Shown here: in pieces, positions 1 through 6,827 of the stretch
Numbering within the stretch: the first letter of the stretch is position 1
How the letters are laid out: the number at the start of each line of letters is the position of its first letter
From: Qingrenia yutianensis
Lineage (GTDB): Bacteria > Bacillota > Clostridia > UMGS1810
Assembly: GCF_014385105.1 (NCBI RefSeq)
Contig: NZ_JACRTE010000023.1
Span: 1 to 16,985 of the forward strand
DNA: 16,985 nt
Direction of reading: 5' to 3'
Notes under the pieces: generated by a model
What the model was told of the DNA's origin: nothing
The model's database searches: none
Seen by the model: only the letters and a program-made list of their open reading frames with translations
Made by a program: the position numbers and the translations under genes

Positions 1-59
1 TTTTCGGTTTTTGTTTGAAAAATATTTCGATAATCTGTTGTTTGAATGATTTGATTGTT

Positions 60-160
60 TTAAGGGGTCTTGGGGTGGAACCCCAAGCCGTTTAGGGGTG
101 CGGGGGAATCGGAACCCCCGCGCTTTTGAGGCACTTTTACTCTAAAAGTGCCCCCGCGGA
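60..160. repeat. Cluster of three GC-rich hairpins, REP/MITE-like intergenic element
   Basis: Three back-to-back inverted repeats are visible. The first pairs 69-76 with 80-87 (8 bp, 3-nt loop). The second pairs 100-106 with 115-121 (7 bp, 8-nt loop). The third pairs 131-139 with 143-151 (9 bp, 3-nt loop). The first two share the word GGAACCCC (77-84 and 111-118), and CCCCCGCG occurs at both 115-122 and 151-158, so the arm at 100-106 could instead pair with 151-157. No U-run follows any hairpin, so none looks like an ordinary terminator. There is no open reading frame here. A dispersed palindromic repeat or a structured RNA end are both possible. No second copy was seen in this window, so the repeat-family assignment is inference. 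Confidence 0.45.
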
Positions 161-225
161 GCGAAACAGTAAAATAACAAATTTTATATTTTTGATATAG
201 ACCAAAAATTTAAAATTACATAAAC

Positions 226-268
226 AAAAAAAGAGGGATTGCAAGGGAAACGTCCCTTACAACCCCTC
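226..268 (-). terminator. Rho-independent terminator of sleB
   Basis: Positions 233-248 pair with 253-268 around a 4-nt loop, giving a 16-bp stem. Two positions are A.C mismatches on the plus strand, but they become G.U pairs in the minus-strand transcript, so the stem is continuous only in the sleB direction. It is followed, reading on the minus strand, by seven U residues (226-232). It begins 5 nt beyond the sleB stop codon. Confidence 0.9.
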
Positions 269-273
269 TCCCG

Positions 274-951
274 TCATATATGAAAATCGTGGTTTCCTAT
301 TGATGTATAATACTGACGGTTATTTTTAATCCAACTGCTTGCAGATGTGCGCGGATTATAGAAAAACAGGCATTTTCCCACGGGACGCGCGCCCTCGAGC
401 GCCGCAACCGCCGCGTTGACACTGCTTTGCGACGGTGTGTTGTATATCGTGCCGTTTTTCGTCGGCTGATACTGCACGCCGTAGTTTGTATCGAAAATAA
501 CCTTTACAACGTTATTCGGGTAGCTGTCGGTGATAACCCTGTTCAAAACGCAGTTTCCCACCGCGACTTTGCCCGTGTAGCTTTCGCCCTGCGCCTCTGC
601 CTCGATAAGACGCGAAAGCCAGTAAATATCGTTGTCGTCGTATGTGCGCAGATAATGCTGTGATGCGGCGGCATACAGCGCATTACGCGTGTTTGTGCCG
701 AAAATTCCGTCCGCGGTAAGACCGTTTGCTTTCTGGAACTTTGTCACCGCATTTTTCGTTTCGGTTCCGTAATAACCCGTTATTTCCGAATTAAAATATC
801 CCTGATTTTTAAGAATTGTCTGCAAAGTTGTCACCTCATACGAGCTTGCACCCTGTTTCAAAGCGGACGGTGCGCTCGCAAATGCGCTTTGCGTAAATAC
901 CGCAAGCGAAAGTGTCAAAACGAGAGTCAAAAGAAAAATTGTTTTTTTCAT
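274..951 (-). CDS. sleB: SleB-like spore-cortex / cell-wall hydrolase (peptidoglycan-binding + Hydrolase_2)
   Basis: Secreted peptidoglycan hydrolase of 225 aa. An N-terminal signal peptide (about residues 1-26, lysines then a leucine-rich core ending in AFA-S) is followed by a PG_binding_1 domain (about 31-93, with LKQGASSYEV, GYYGTETKNAV and GIFGTNTRNAL). A Hydrolase_2/SleB catalytic domain covers about 110-225. The EAEAQGE stretch (118-124) matches the family's AEAxGE signature, whose first Glu (E119 here) is the likely catalytic acid. Family members cleave cortex or vegetative peptidoglycan as lytic transglycosylases. The frame stays open upstream to 1146, but the start at 951 is preferred: it has AGAAAGGA 8 nt upstream and opens the signal peptide. 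No ypeB partner is seen. The promoter looks sigma-A-like rather than sigma-G, so a general cell-wall role cannot be excluded. Domain assignment is firm; the spore role is inferred. Confidence 0.88.
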   Translation of the reverse strand: MKKTIFLLTLVLTLSLAVFTQSAFASAPSALKQGASSYEVTTLQTILKNQGYFNSEITGYYGTETKNAVTKFQKANGLTADGIFGTNTRNALYAAASQHYLRTYDDNDIYWLSRLIEAEAQGESYTGKVAVGNCVLNRVITDSYPNNVVKVIFDTNYGVQYQPTKNGTIYNTPSQSSVNAAVAALEGARPVGKCLFFYNPRTSASSWIKNNRQYYTSIGNHDFHI

Positions 952-959
952 ACCAAAAA

Positions 960-967
960 TCCTTTCT
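960..967 (-). promoter_or_regulatory. Ribosome binding site fixing the sleB start
   Basis: Read on the minus strand this is AGAAAGGA, 8 nt before the ATG at 951. It supports the 225-aa protein over an upstream start at 1146. Confidence 0.7.
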
Positions 968-991
968 GTTTTTCTCTTGGCGCCGGTTGAC

Positions 992-1041
992 TTAGGCATC
1001 AGAGAGTTAAACCGCACGGGGTTCGGCTCACTGATGTCTAA
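992..1041 (-). promoter_or_regulatory. Inverted repeat overlapping the sleB transcription start / leader
   Basis: On the minus strand the arms 1041-1027 and 1006-992 form a 15-position stem with two mismatches. A smaller stem (GAACC with GGUUU) lies inside it. The element begins immediately after the predicted -10 of sleB, so it may act either as an operator palindrome or as a 5' leader hairpin. CATCAG/CTGATG occurs three times around the promoter (998-1003, 1031-1036, 1074-1079). No known riboswitch class could be matched across its length. Confidence 0.4.
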
Positions 1042-1042
1042 C

Positions 1043-1071
1043 ATTTTACACAATATGCGCATAATTTTCAA
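1043..1071 (-). promoter_or_regulatory. Predicted sigma-A promoter of sleB
   Basis: On the minus strand TTGAAA (1071-1066) and TAAAAT (1048-1043) are separated by exactly 17 nt. The start of transcription would fall near 1036. No convincing sigma-G signature was found in the 190 nt upstream of the gene. Confidence 0.6.
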
Positions 1072-1186
1072 CCCTGATGTGCCTTTGTGAGCCGTATCAC
1101 GGCATAAAACGGCAAATATACCGCATAAATTTTTTAAAATTCGCAAAATTCTTTAATAATATTATGCAATACCAGAAAAATACAGC

Positions 1187-1215
1187 TTGAAAAGACATTC
1201 TGCGTGTAGTATAAT
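1187..1215 (+). promoter_or_regulatory. Predicted sigma-A promoter of the secreted protein-queT unit
   Basis: TTGAAA (1187-1192), a 17-nt spacer and a perfect TATAAT (1210-1215). The bases before the -10 read TGTAG, one base off the Gram-positive TRTGN -16 element. It lies 28 nt before the first start codon. Confidence 0.8.
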
Positions 1216-1243
1216 GTTTATATAAATTTTTCGGAGGATTTTT

Positions 1244-3778
1244 ATGAAAAAACTTTTCATTTCAATTTTAATGTCAATCTCAATTTGCGCGGTATCTTCT
1301 GCGGTATATGCGCGCATTGAGCCGTGCGCTCTCGAGTTTAAGCCGTACGGGGGCGGTACGTTTATATACGAAAACAACATTGAGTCGGTGACGCGTGACG
1401 ATTTGTCCGATACGTCCAACCCCGACCCTACATATATAATGAAGAATAAATCGCTCAAAACGGGAAAATATTCCGTTTTTATAACCAATCTTAATTTTAC
1501 GGGCGTGAAGGACGAAAACGGCGAAATCATCGAAAACGGATTTTCCGTTGAGGTGGACGGACTTTTTGAAACAAATTCGTCCGCGGTTGTGAAAATCACC
1601 GCGCTCGGCTTTGAAATGCCCGACGTGAAAACGCTTTATTCGCGCGCAAACAAGCAGAAATACGAGGACAGCTGGAGCTGTCTTAACGCGTGGTCGGACT
1701 ATCTTCAGACGCCGATTTATCAGGTAGGCTCGTACAAAAGATACGAACCTATCGAGTTTTCGCCCGTTCAGTTCGGCGTAAATTCGGATAAAAAAGTGTG
1801 GATAAGCGAATTTATAAAAAATTATTCCGCAGTGCCGTATCTTAAACCCGTCAACATTTTAATGGATTTTGAGGTTGTGTCGGGCAGTGTGGATTTTGAC
1901 ATTGCCGCGCTTAAATCGAACGGAATTTTGAAAGACCGTTCGCACCACGACTACAATGCGAAAGACGGAAATTTCAAGCGCGAAAGACAGTACAAGGGCA
2001 TTGCGCAAACGCTTCCGAAGGTGTGTGCAAACCTTAGTTTTTCGGTAAACAAGAGCGATAAGGACGGCGATTTTCTGCCCGTCACGGTTTACAATCAATA
2101 CAACACCGCGGGCAAGCTGACCGACAAATGGGTGACGAATTTAAATCCGCAAAACGACAAGTGGTCGCGCGACATCTGCGCCGAGTCGGATATGCTCAAA
2201 ATTAAATATCTTGACGAGTCCAAGCTTGATTTTTACGGCGAAAGCGTTCCCGACGGCGTGAAAACTCCGTGGTGGTTTTTTGACGTTTTCCATACCGACA
2301 CAATAAATCCGTCGCAGGAGAAAGTTAAGCAAAACGAGAATAAATTTATCCCCAACCGCAACGTTTCGCGTTATGAAGATAATCTCTTGGAGGCGTGCAA
2401 TCTCGGAAACTACGGCGTTAAGGTGAATTACAAGGTGAGCGTTAAAAATAACTGCGATTATGACCGATACGTTTATTACAACCTTGAAACAGGCTCGAAC
2501 AACATTGTTATGCTGTACGACGAAAATATGAACCGAGTGAACAATTACGCGCTGTCAAAGGGCAACAAGGCGGACGGCACGCTTGACACAATGGCTTGCG
2601 TAAAGCTTGAAAAGGGCAAAACGACGGTGTTTTATCTCGACGTTATTTTGCCGGCGAACAACAACGGCGGTATGCTCAATTCGTTTGTTTTAAAGGACGC
2701 GCCGATTGACATAACGTTTGACGAGCGCGCTTTTGAGGTTGCGCAAAAGGGTATGAAAACCGACGGAAAATCGTTTTTGGTGTGGAACAATTCATGCCTT
2801 TACAAAAGCGATAATTTTTCCGATTACACCGAAATTCCGCTCTCCGACGAGGCGAAAAAGATTTTCGGCACAGAGGGCGCAAACTTTGACATTGTAAAAG
2901 GCGACAACGGCTATATCGCAAAATGGGGCGCGTACGACGGTGCGCCGTCATATTTTGAAAGCGTTTTGAAATTTTACAATAAGGTGTATATTTTTGATGA
3001 TAATTTTAATCTTGTAAGCGAGAAAACGTTTGACGCATATCCTACCGAAATAGGCTTTGCGTCGGGAAAATATTACGTTTGCGCGGGCAAGAATTATTAC
3101 ACCGAAAACGCGAAAGACTGGTTTGAATTATCCACCGTCAACATTCCGTCCAACAACGGAAAATTCGACGTTGCGTCAACAAAATACGGCTACTTCTTTA
3201 TGTCGGCGGACAAAATGCCGTTTATGAAAATCGACTACGACGGCGAATTTCCCAAATATATCGAAAGCTTTGACGGTGTGTTTTACTACACCGATTTCGA
3301 CACGCTTTATCTTTCGGACAACGGCATTTATTTTGAAAAATTCAATCCGGGTTACGATATAATCACGCTGGACAAAATCGGTGACGAAATTTTGGTCAAC
3401 AACCGCGAAAGGATTAAAATTCCGACGTTTGAAAAGCTTCCCGTTATCGCGCTGAACAACGAGATTATGGGATTTTCGCATAAACCCGTTTTAAAGGACG
3501 GCGAGTATTTTATCAGCGCGCGCAAAATTTTGGAAAAGTGCGACTGCGACGTTATATATAATGAAGAAACGGGCGAAATCACCGTGAAAAAGGTGTTTTT
3601 GACGGCGAGCGCAAAAATCGGCGATACAAAATGCACCAAAAACGGCACGGATTACGAAATCGGCGCGCCGTTTGTATCGGAGGGCGAAATTTATCTTCCG
3701 ATTGAATTTTTTGAGAAAATTATGGACTTTAAATGCGAAAAAAATGAGGACATCAATTTTATAAGATTTGTTTCGTAA
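1244..3778 (+). CDS. Large secreted protein of unknown function with C-terminal copper-amine-oxidase-N-like (stalk) domain
   Basis: 844 aa, start chosen by GGAGG (1233-1237) 6 nt upstream. Residues 1-23 form a signal peptide (MKK, hydrophobic core, VYA-R cleavage site). No lipobox, LPXTG motif or second membrane helix is seen, so it is probably released or wall-associated through its C-terminus. Residues about 735-844 look like a Cu_amine_oxidN1 domain: two half-repeats, including VIYNEETGEITVKK, then a segment with VSEGEIYLPIEFF. This domain is common on secreted Clostridia proteins and does not imply copper or oxidase activity. Residues about 515-700 hold three short motifs resembling BNR/propeller strands (LYKSDNFSDYTEIPL, YYTENAKDWFELS, LYLSDNGIYFEKFN), suggesting a beta-propeller-like region. 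Residues 25-500 are unrecognised and rich in Asn, Asp, Lys and Tyr. It is the first gene of a probable operon with queT 36 nt downstream. Function unknown. Confidence 0.85.
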   Translation: MKKLFISILMSISICAVSSAVYARIEPCALEFKPYGGGTFIYENNIESVTRDDLSDTSNPDPTYIMKNKSLKTGKYSVFITNLNFTGVKDENGEIIENGFSVEVDGLFETNSSAVVKITALGFEMPDVKTLYSRANKQKYEDSWSCLNAWSDYLQTPIYQVGSYKRYEPIEFSPVQFGVNSDKKVWISEFIKNYSAVPYLKPVNILMDFEVVSGSVDFDIAALKSNGILKDRSHHDYNAKDGNFKRERQYKGIAQTLPKVCANLSFSVNKSDKDGDFLPVTVYNQYNTAGKLTDKWVTNLNPQNDKWSRDICAESDMLKIKYLDESKLDFYGESVPDGVKTPWWFFDVFHTDTINPSQEKVKQNENKFIPNRNVSRYEDNLLEACNLGNYGVKVNYKVSVKNNCDYDRYVYYNLETGSNNIVMLYDENMNRVNNYALSKGNKADGTLDTMACVKLEKGKTTVFYLDVILPANNNGGMLNSFVLKDAPIDITFDERAFEVAQKGMKTDGKSFLVWNNSCLYKSDNFSDYTEIPLSDEAKKIFGTEGANFDIVKGDNGYIAKWGAYDGAPSYFESVLKFYNKVYIFDDNFNLVSEKTFDAYPTEIGFASGKYYVCAGKNYYTENAKDWFELSTVNIPSNNGKFDVASTKYGYFFMSADKMPFMKIDYDGEFPKYIESFDGVFYYTDFDTLYLSDNGIYFEKFNPGYDIITLDKIGDEILVNNRERIKIPTFEKLPVIALNNEIMGFSHKPVLKDGEYFISARKILEKCDCDVIYNEETGEITVKKVFLTASAKIGDTKCTKNGTDYEIGAPFVSEGEIYLPIEFFEKIMDFKCEKNEDINFIRFVS

Positions 3779-3805
3779 AAAATTTTGTATTCGGACAAAA
3801 CAACG

Positions 3806-3810
3806 GGAGG
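3806..3810 (+). promoter_or_regulatory. Ribosome binding site fixing the queT start
   Basis: GGAGG lies 4 nt before the ATG at 3815. It falls inside the ten-codon extension that a TTG start at 3785 would need, so it decides in favour of 3815. Confidence 0.7.
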
Positions 3811-3814
3811 ACAT

Positions 3815-4309
3815 ATGAAAAAATCAATTTACATTGTACATTCGGCGGTGATTGCCGCAATTTACATCGCGCTGACGTGGGCGTTTGCACCCATAAGTTT
3901 CGGGCACAACATCTTTCAGCTCCGCGTTTCCGAGGCACTCTGTATTCTGCCTCTTTTCACGCCCGGCGCGGTTTTCGGGCTTTTTGCAGGGTGCTTTCTG
4001 TCAAATCTTCTGTTCGGCGGACTGGGCATAATCGACCTTGTTTTGGGAAGTTTGGCAACGCTTATCGGCGCGTCGCTCACATACGCACTGCGAAAGAAAA
4101 ATCCGCTTATTGCAATTTTTCCGCCCGTCATTGTGAACGCGCTTATTGTGGGCGGATACCTTAAGTTTTTACTCTTTACAAATATACACGCGTATGTTAT
4201 AATGGGATATACCTTTTTGGGGGAATTTTTGGCGGTTTACGTGCTCGGATTTCCGCTTTATCTCGCGCTTAAAAAGCACGCGTCAAAAATTTTCCGAAAT
4301 AATTTTTAA
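3815..4309 (+). CDS. queT: QueT family queuosine-precursor transporter (predicted ECF S component)
   Basis: Integral membrane protein of 164 aa with five or six hydrophobic helices. It matches the QueT family through QLRVSEALCILPLF (35-48), the glycine-rich segment around PGAVFGLFAG, and DLVLGSLATLIGASLTY (74-90), followed by a basic loop RKKN. QueT proteins are predicted substrate-binding subunits of energy-coupling-factor transporters that import a queuosine precursor for tRNA wobble modification; the shared ECF module is usually encoded elsewhere, as appears to be so here. The start is set by GGGAGG 4 nt upstream. No preQ1 riboswitch is evident in the 36-nt gap before it, so expression probably depends on the promoter upstream of the preceding secreted protein. 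A family-level call is confident; the exact substrate (preQ0, preQ1 or queuine) cannot be read from sequence. Confidence 0.9.
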   Translation: MKKSIYIVHSAVIAAIYIALTWAFAPISFGHNIFQLRVSEALCILPLFTPGAVFGLFAGCFLSNLLFGGLGIIDLVLGSLATLIGASLTYALRKKNPLIAIFPPVIVNALIVGGYLKFLLFTNIHAYVIMGYTFLGEFLAVYVLGFPLYLALKKHASKIFRNNF

Positions 4310-4327
4310 ACAGGGGGTTTTGTGAAA

Positions 4328-5908
4328 ATGAAAAAAATTCTTGCACTTGCTTTGGTTGTTTTGATGTTTGCGCAAACCTGCGTTTTTGCGTCCGAACTTC
4401 CGTTTTTCGACAGGGATTATCTTACATATGAAGAAACGGTTACATATTCGGCAAAGCTTAACAAGCCGATAAATTTAAATTTTGCCGATGAGTATTTGCC
4501 GGCAGATGTGACCAATATGATTGACGTAAACGGTCTTATAAACGGACTTTTTAATTCAACAAGCACCGTTACGGGCAAAGCTGACATTTCGCCCGATTAC
4601 AAAAGCGGAAAAATTTATGCCGGCGGTTTGAGCGCCGTGCCGGTTTACGTTAACAAAAACCTCAAAATCACCGCGGACGCAAACACCGAGGTGTGGCTTG
4701 AATACGATTTTTCCGACTTGTCAAAGCCTGTGTTCAATATGATTCAGAACACGCCGTCGTTTGACAAATACGTTGTTTACGACATTGACACGCTTGTTAA
4801 AAATATTGACGGCGCTGAGCCGGACGCGGTTTACGCTGTGCTTTCAAAGCTTTTGAGCAAGGAATTTATTGAGCAGTACAGAACCGCGTTCGTTGACCTT
4901 TTGACGAAATATGCCGACATCAAAAAAGACGGCAAAGGCTACACAATCACCATAGACGATAAGGGATTTAAAGCGATTTTGAACGAGAGCGTTACGAATA
5001 TCGGCAACTTTATCGAGGATTTTGTCGTAAGCGGAAATTATGCAACGAAAGAGGAATTCCGAGCTGTTTACGACGGTGAAATTATGCCGTATGTTATAAG
5101 CTTTCTTGAGGGATTGCAGACCACAAAGATTATCGGTGACGGCAATATCGTTATGAAAGTTGAGTGTGACAATAAAGGTTACATCAAAAAGTCCGATACT
5201 TCGGCGAATATCTGCGTAAACATTTTTGAAATTATCGAAAAACTGGGCGGAGATGTTTCGGGTTACAACACTGCCTACGGAATTTTGGATTTCACGCTCA
5301 ATTACAAAAGCGAGGTTAAAAAGCTTTCAAACGTCAAGGTTGATTTTCCTGTTTTGAACGAGGAAAATTCGGTGAATTTTGCAGACCTTTTCCCCGTTTA
5401 CCCCGATTTTGAGCCTGATGACGGCGAGTGGCATCAGCACTTTATGTGGGGCGCGATGAACCACGACGGTTTGCCTGTTGTTTTGAACGGCGAATTTTAT
5501 CCGCATTTGAGAGATATGGCGGTAGGCATTGGCTTTGCGGACGGCGACATTACCTATGAAAACGGTGTTGTTACGCTTATGCGCCCCGACTGGGTTGAAT
5601 GCGGAAAATACAAAACCGCGTCGTTTGCGGTGGGTTCAAACACCGTTTATCTTGACGGCGAGGCTTACACGGTTGCAAATCCCGCGCTTGAGGTTAACGA
5701 CGAGGTTGTAATTTCAAACGAGCTTGCAAAACTTTTGTTCAGAATTACTCAAAATCTCGGCGGATATGTTGCGGTTGATTTTGTTGATAAAAGCTACTGG
5801 ACAGATTTTGACTATCAAATCTGCGGCTGCGATACAAACGAAATTTACGGCGAAATTGACTCCGATTTGGATTATGAAATAGACCCCGATTTCAGCTATG
5901 GAGCATAA
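4328..5908 (+). CDS. Secreted protein of unknown function with stalk-like C-terminal domain
   Basis: 526 aa from the ATG at 4328; a GTG at 4322 in the same frame would add two residues. AGGGGG (4312-4317) is 10 nt from the ATG and 4 nt from the GTG, so the start is not settled. A clear signal peptide (1-20, hydrophobic core ending in VFA-S) has no lipobox cysteine, so export rather than lipoprotein anchoring is expected. Residues about 25-365 match nothing I recognise: alternating beta and helical segments rich in Asp, Lys, Tyr and Asn. Residues about 385-485 resemble a Cu_amine_oxidN1/stalk domain: FYPHLRDMAVGIGFADGDIT, then a strand pattern with VGSNTVYLDGEAY and a second half with VVISNELAKLLF. 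A WHQHF patch lies just before it, and the last 25 residues are strongly acidic. Only 18 nt separate it from queT, so the two are probably co-transcribed. Function unknown. Confidence 0.85.
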   Translation: MKKILALALVVLMFAQTCVFASELPFFDRDYLTYEETVTYSAKLNKPINLNFADEYLPADVTNMIDVNGLINGLFNSTSTVTGKADISPDYKSGKIYAGGLSAVPVYVNKNLKITADANTEVWLEYDFSDLSKPVFNMIQNTPSFDKYVVYDIDTLVKNIDGAEPDAVYAVLSKLLSKEFIEQYRTAFVDLLTKYADIKKDGKGYTITIDDKGFKAILNESVTNIGNFIEDFVVSGNYATKEEFRAVYDGEIMPYVISFLEGLQTTKIIGDGNIVMKVECDNKGYIKKSDTSANICVNIFEIIEKLGGDVSGYNTAYGILDFTLNYKSEVKKLSNVKVDFPVLNEENSVNFADLFPVYPDFEPDDGEWHQHFMWGAMNHDGLPVVLNGEFYPHLRDMAVGIGFADGDITYENGVVTLMRPDWVECGKYKTASFAVGSNTVYLDGEAYTVANPALEVNDEVVISNELAKLLFRITQNLGGYVAVDFVDKSYWTDFDYQICGCDTNEIYGEIDSDLDYEIDPDFSYGA

Positions 5909-5919
5909 AAGATAGTTGC

Positions 5920-5957
5920 AAAAAGAGATGGAATATCAAAATTCCATCTCTTTTTTT
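5920..5957. terminator. Bidirectional Rho-independent terminator between convergent operons
   Basis: A perfect 15-bp stem (5920-5934 with 5941-5955) with a 6-nt loop. It ends in a run of seven T on the plus strand and at least five on the minus strand. It lies 12 nt after the stop of the secreted protein and 13 nt beyond the folD stop, so it can end both converging transcripts. Confidence 0.93.
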
Positions 5958-5969
5958 GACTTGAAAATA

Positions 5970-6827
5970 TTATTTCCCCAAAACCGCATTTTTCGCGGCG
6001 GTGAGGGTGTTTTTCATAAGCATTGCAATGGTCATTGGTCCGACACCGCCCGGCACGGGTGTGATGCAGGACGCTTTTTTTGCGGCGGACTCAAAATCAA
6101 CGTCGCCGACAAGTTTTTTGTTTTCAAGACGGTTCATTCCGACGTCGATAACCACCGCGCCGTCTTTTATATAATCGCCGTCAAACATCTGCGCTCTGCC
6201 CACCGCGGCAACCAAAACGTCCGCGTTTTTGGTGATTTCTTTGATGTTTTTCGTTTTGGAATGGCAGATTGTGACCGTCGCATTTTTGTGCAAAAGAAGC
6301 ATTGCCTGGGGTTTGCCCACAATGTTGCTTCTGCCGACGACAACACAGTTTTTGCCCGTAAGGTCAATGCCTGCCTCGTTTATAAGCTCCATAACACCTG
6401 CCGGTGTGCAAGGCAGAAAATCGAAATTGCCGATCATAATTTTGCCGACGTTCACGGGGTGGAACGCGTCAACGTCCTTTTTGGGGTTAATCGCGTTTAT
6501 GATTTTTTCTTCGTTTATGTGTTTCGGAAGCGGTAACTGAACCAAAATTCCGTGGATTTTTTCATCACCGTTGAGTTTTTCAACGAGTGATAAAAGTTCG
6601 CCCTCGGTTGTGCTTTCGGGCAGTGCGTGCTCCTCGGAATAATAGCCGATTTCGGCGCACGCTTTCTTTTTTGAGTTTACGTAAACGCGCGACGCGGGGT
6701 CGTCGCCCACGATAACTACCGCAAGTCCGGGTTTTATGCCGTATTTTTCAACGAATTTTTCCGTTTCATCTTTAAGAGCGTTTTTTACCCTTTGCGAAAC
6801 CGCTTTTCCGTCCAGAATTTTTGCCAT
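5970..6827 (-). CDS. folD: Bifunctional methylenetetrahydrofolate dehydrogenase / methenyltetrahydrofolate cyclohydrolase
   Basis: Cytosolic one-carbon enzyme of 285 aa, the normal family length, interconverting 5,10-methylene-, methenyl- and 10-formyl-THF. Residues about 2-120 form the catalytic domain, with Tyr49 and Lys53 in YVNSKKKAC corresponding to the catalytic Tyr/Lys pair of the family, and the QLPLPKH motif. The Rossmann NADP-binding half contains GKNCVVVGRSNIVGKP, and the C-terminal signature TPVPGGVGPMTIAML is intact. The frame is open further upstream to 6962, but that stretch lies inside ygiQ and lacks family similarity. GGAGG (6836-6840), 8 nt before the ATG at 6827, fixes the start at MAKILDGKAVS. 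It is the last gene of the minus-strand operon, and its first 56 nt overlap the end of ygiQ in another frame, suggesting coupled translation. Confidence 0.97.
   Translation of the reverse strand: MAKILDGKAVSQRVKNALKDETEKFVEKYGIKPGLAVVIVGDDPASRVYVNSKKKACAEIGYYSEEHALPESTTEGELLSLVEKLNGDEKIHGILVQLPLPKHINEEKIINAINPKKDVDAFHPVNVGKIMIGNFDFLPCTPAGVMELINEAGIDLTGKNCVVVGRSNIVGKPQAMLLLHKNATVTICHSKTKNIKEITKNADVLVAAVGRAQMFDGDYIKDGAVVIDVGMNRLENKKLVGDVDFESAAKKASCITPVPGGVGPMTIAMLMKNTLTAAKNAVLGK

Noticed and set aside
100..121. tRNA T-arm on the minus strand, suggested by GGGGGTTCCGATTCCCCC
   Set aside because: The loop is 8 nt, no acceptor, D or anticodon arm fits around it, and there is no CCA end.
992..1060. 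c-di-AMP (ydaO/yuaA) riboswitch in front of sleB, suggested by GCCGAACCCC and the cell-wall hydrolase target
   Set aside because: The conserved 5' half, including the GGGGGAACC and GGGGTGAAT segments, is absent, and the predicted transcript is too short for the whole aptamer.
952..1146. 65-residue N-terminal extension of SleB
   Set aside because: It lacks a ribosome site, is not hydrophobic or conserved-looking, and contains the predicted promoter; the downstream start has both a ribosome site and a signal peptide.
5916..6536. 206-codon plus-strand open frame opposite folD
   Set aside because: It begins inside the terminator hairpin and lies antisense to the conserved folD.
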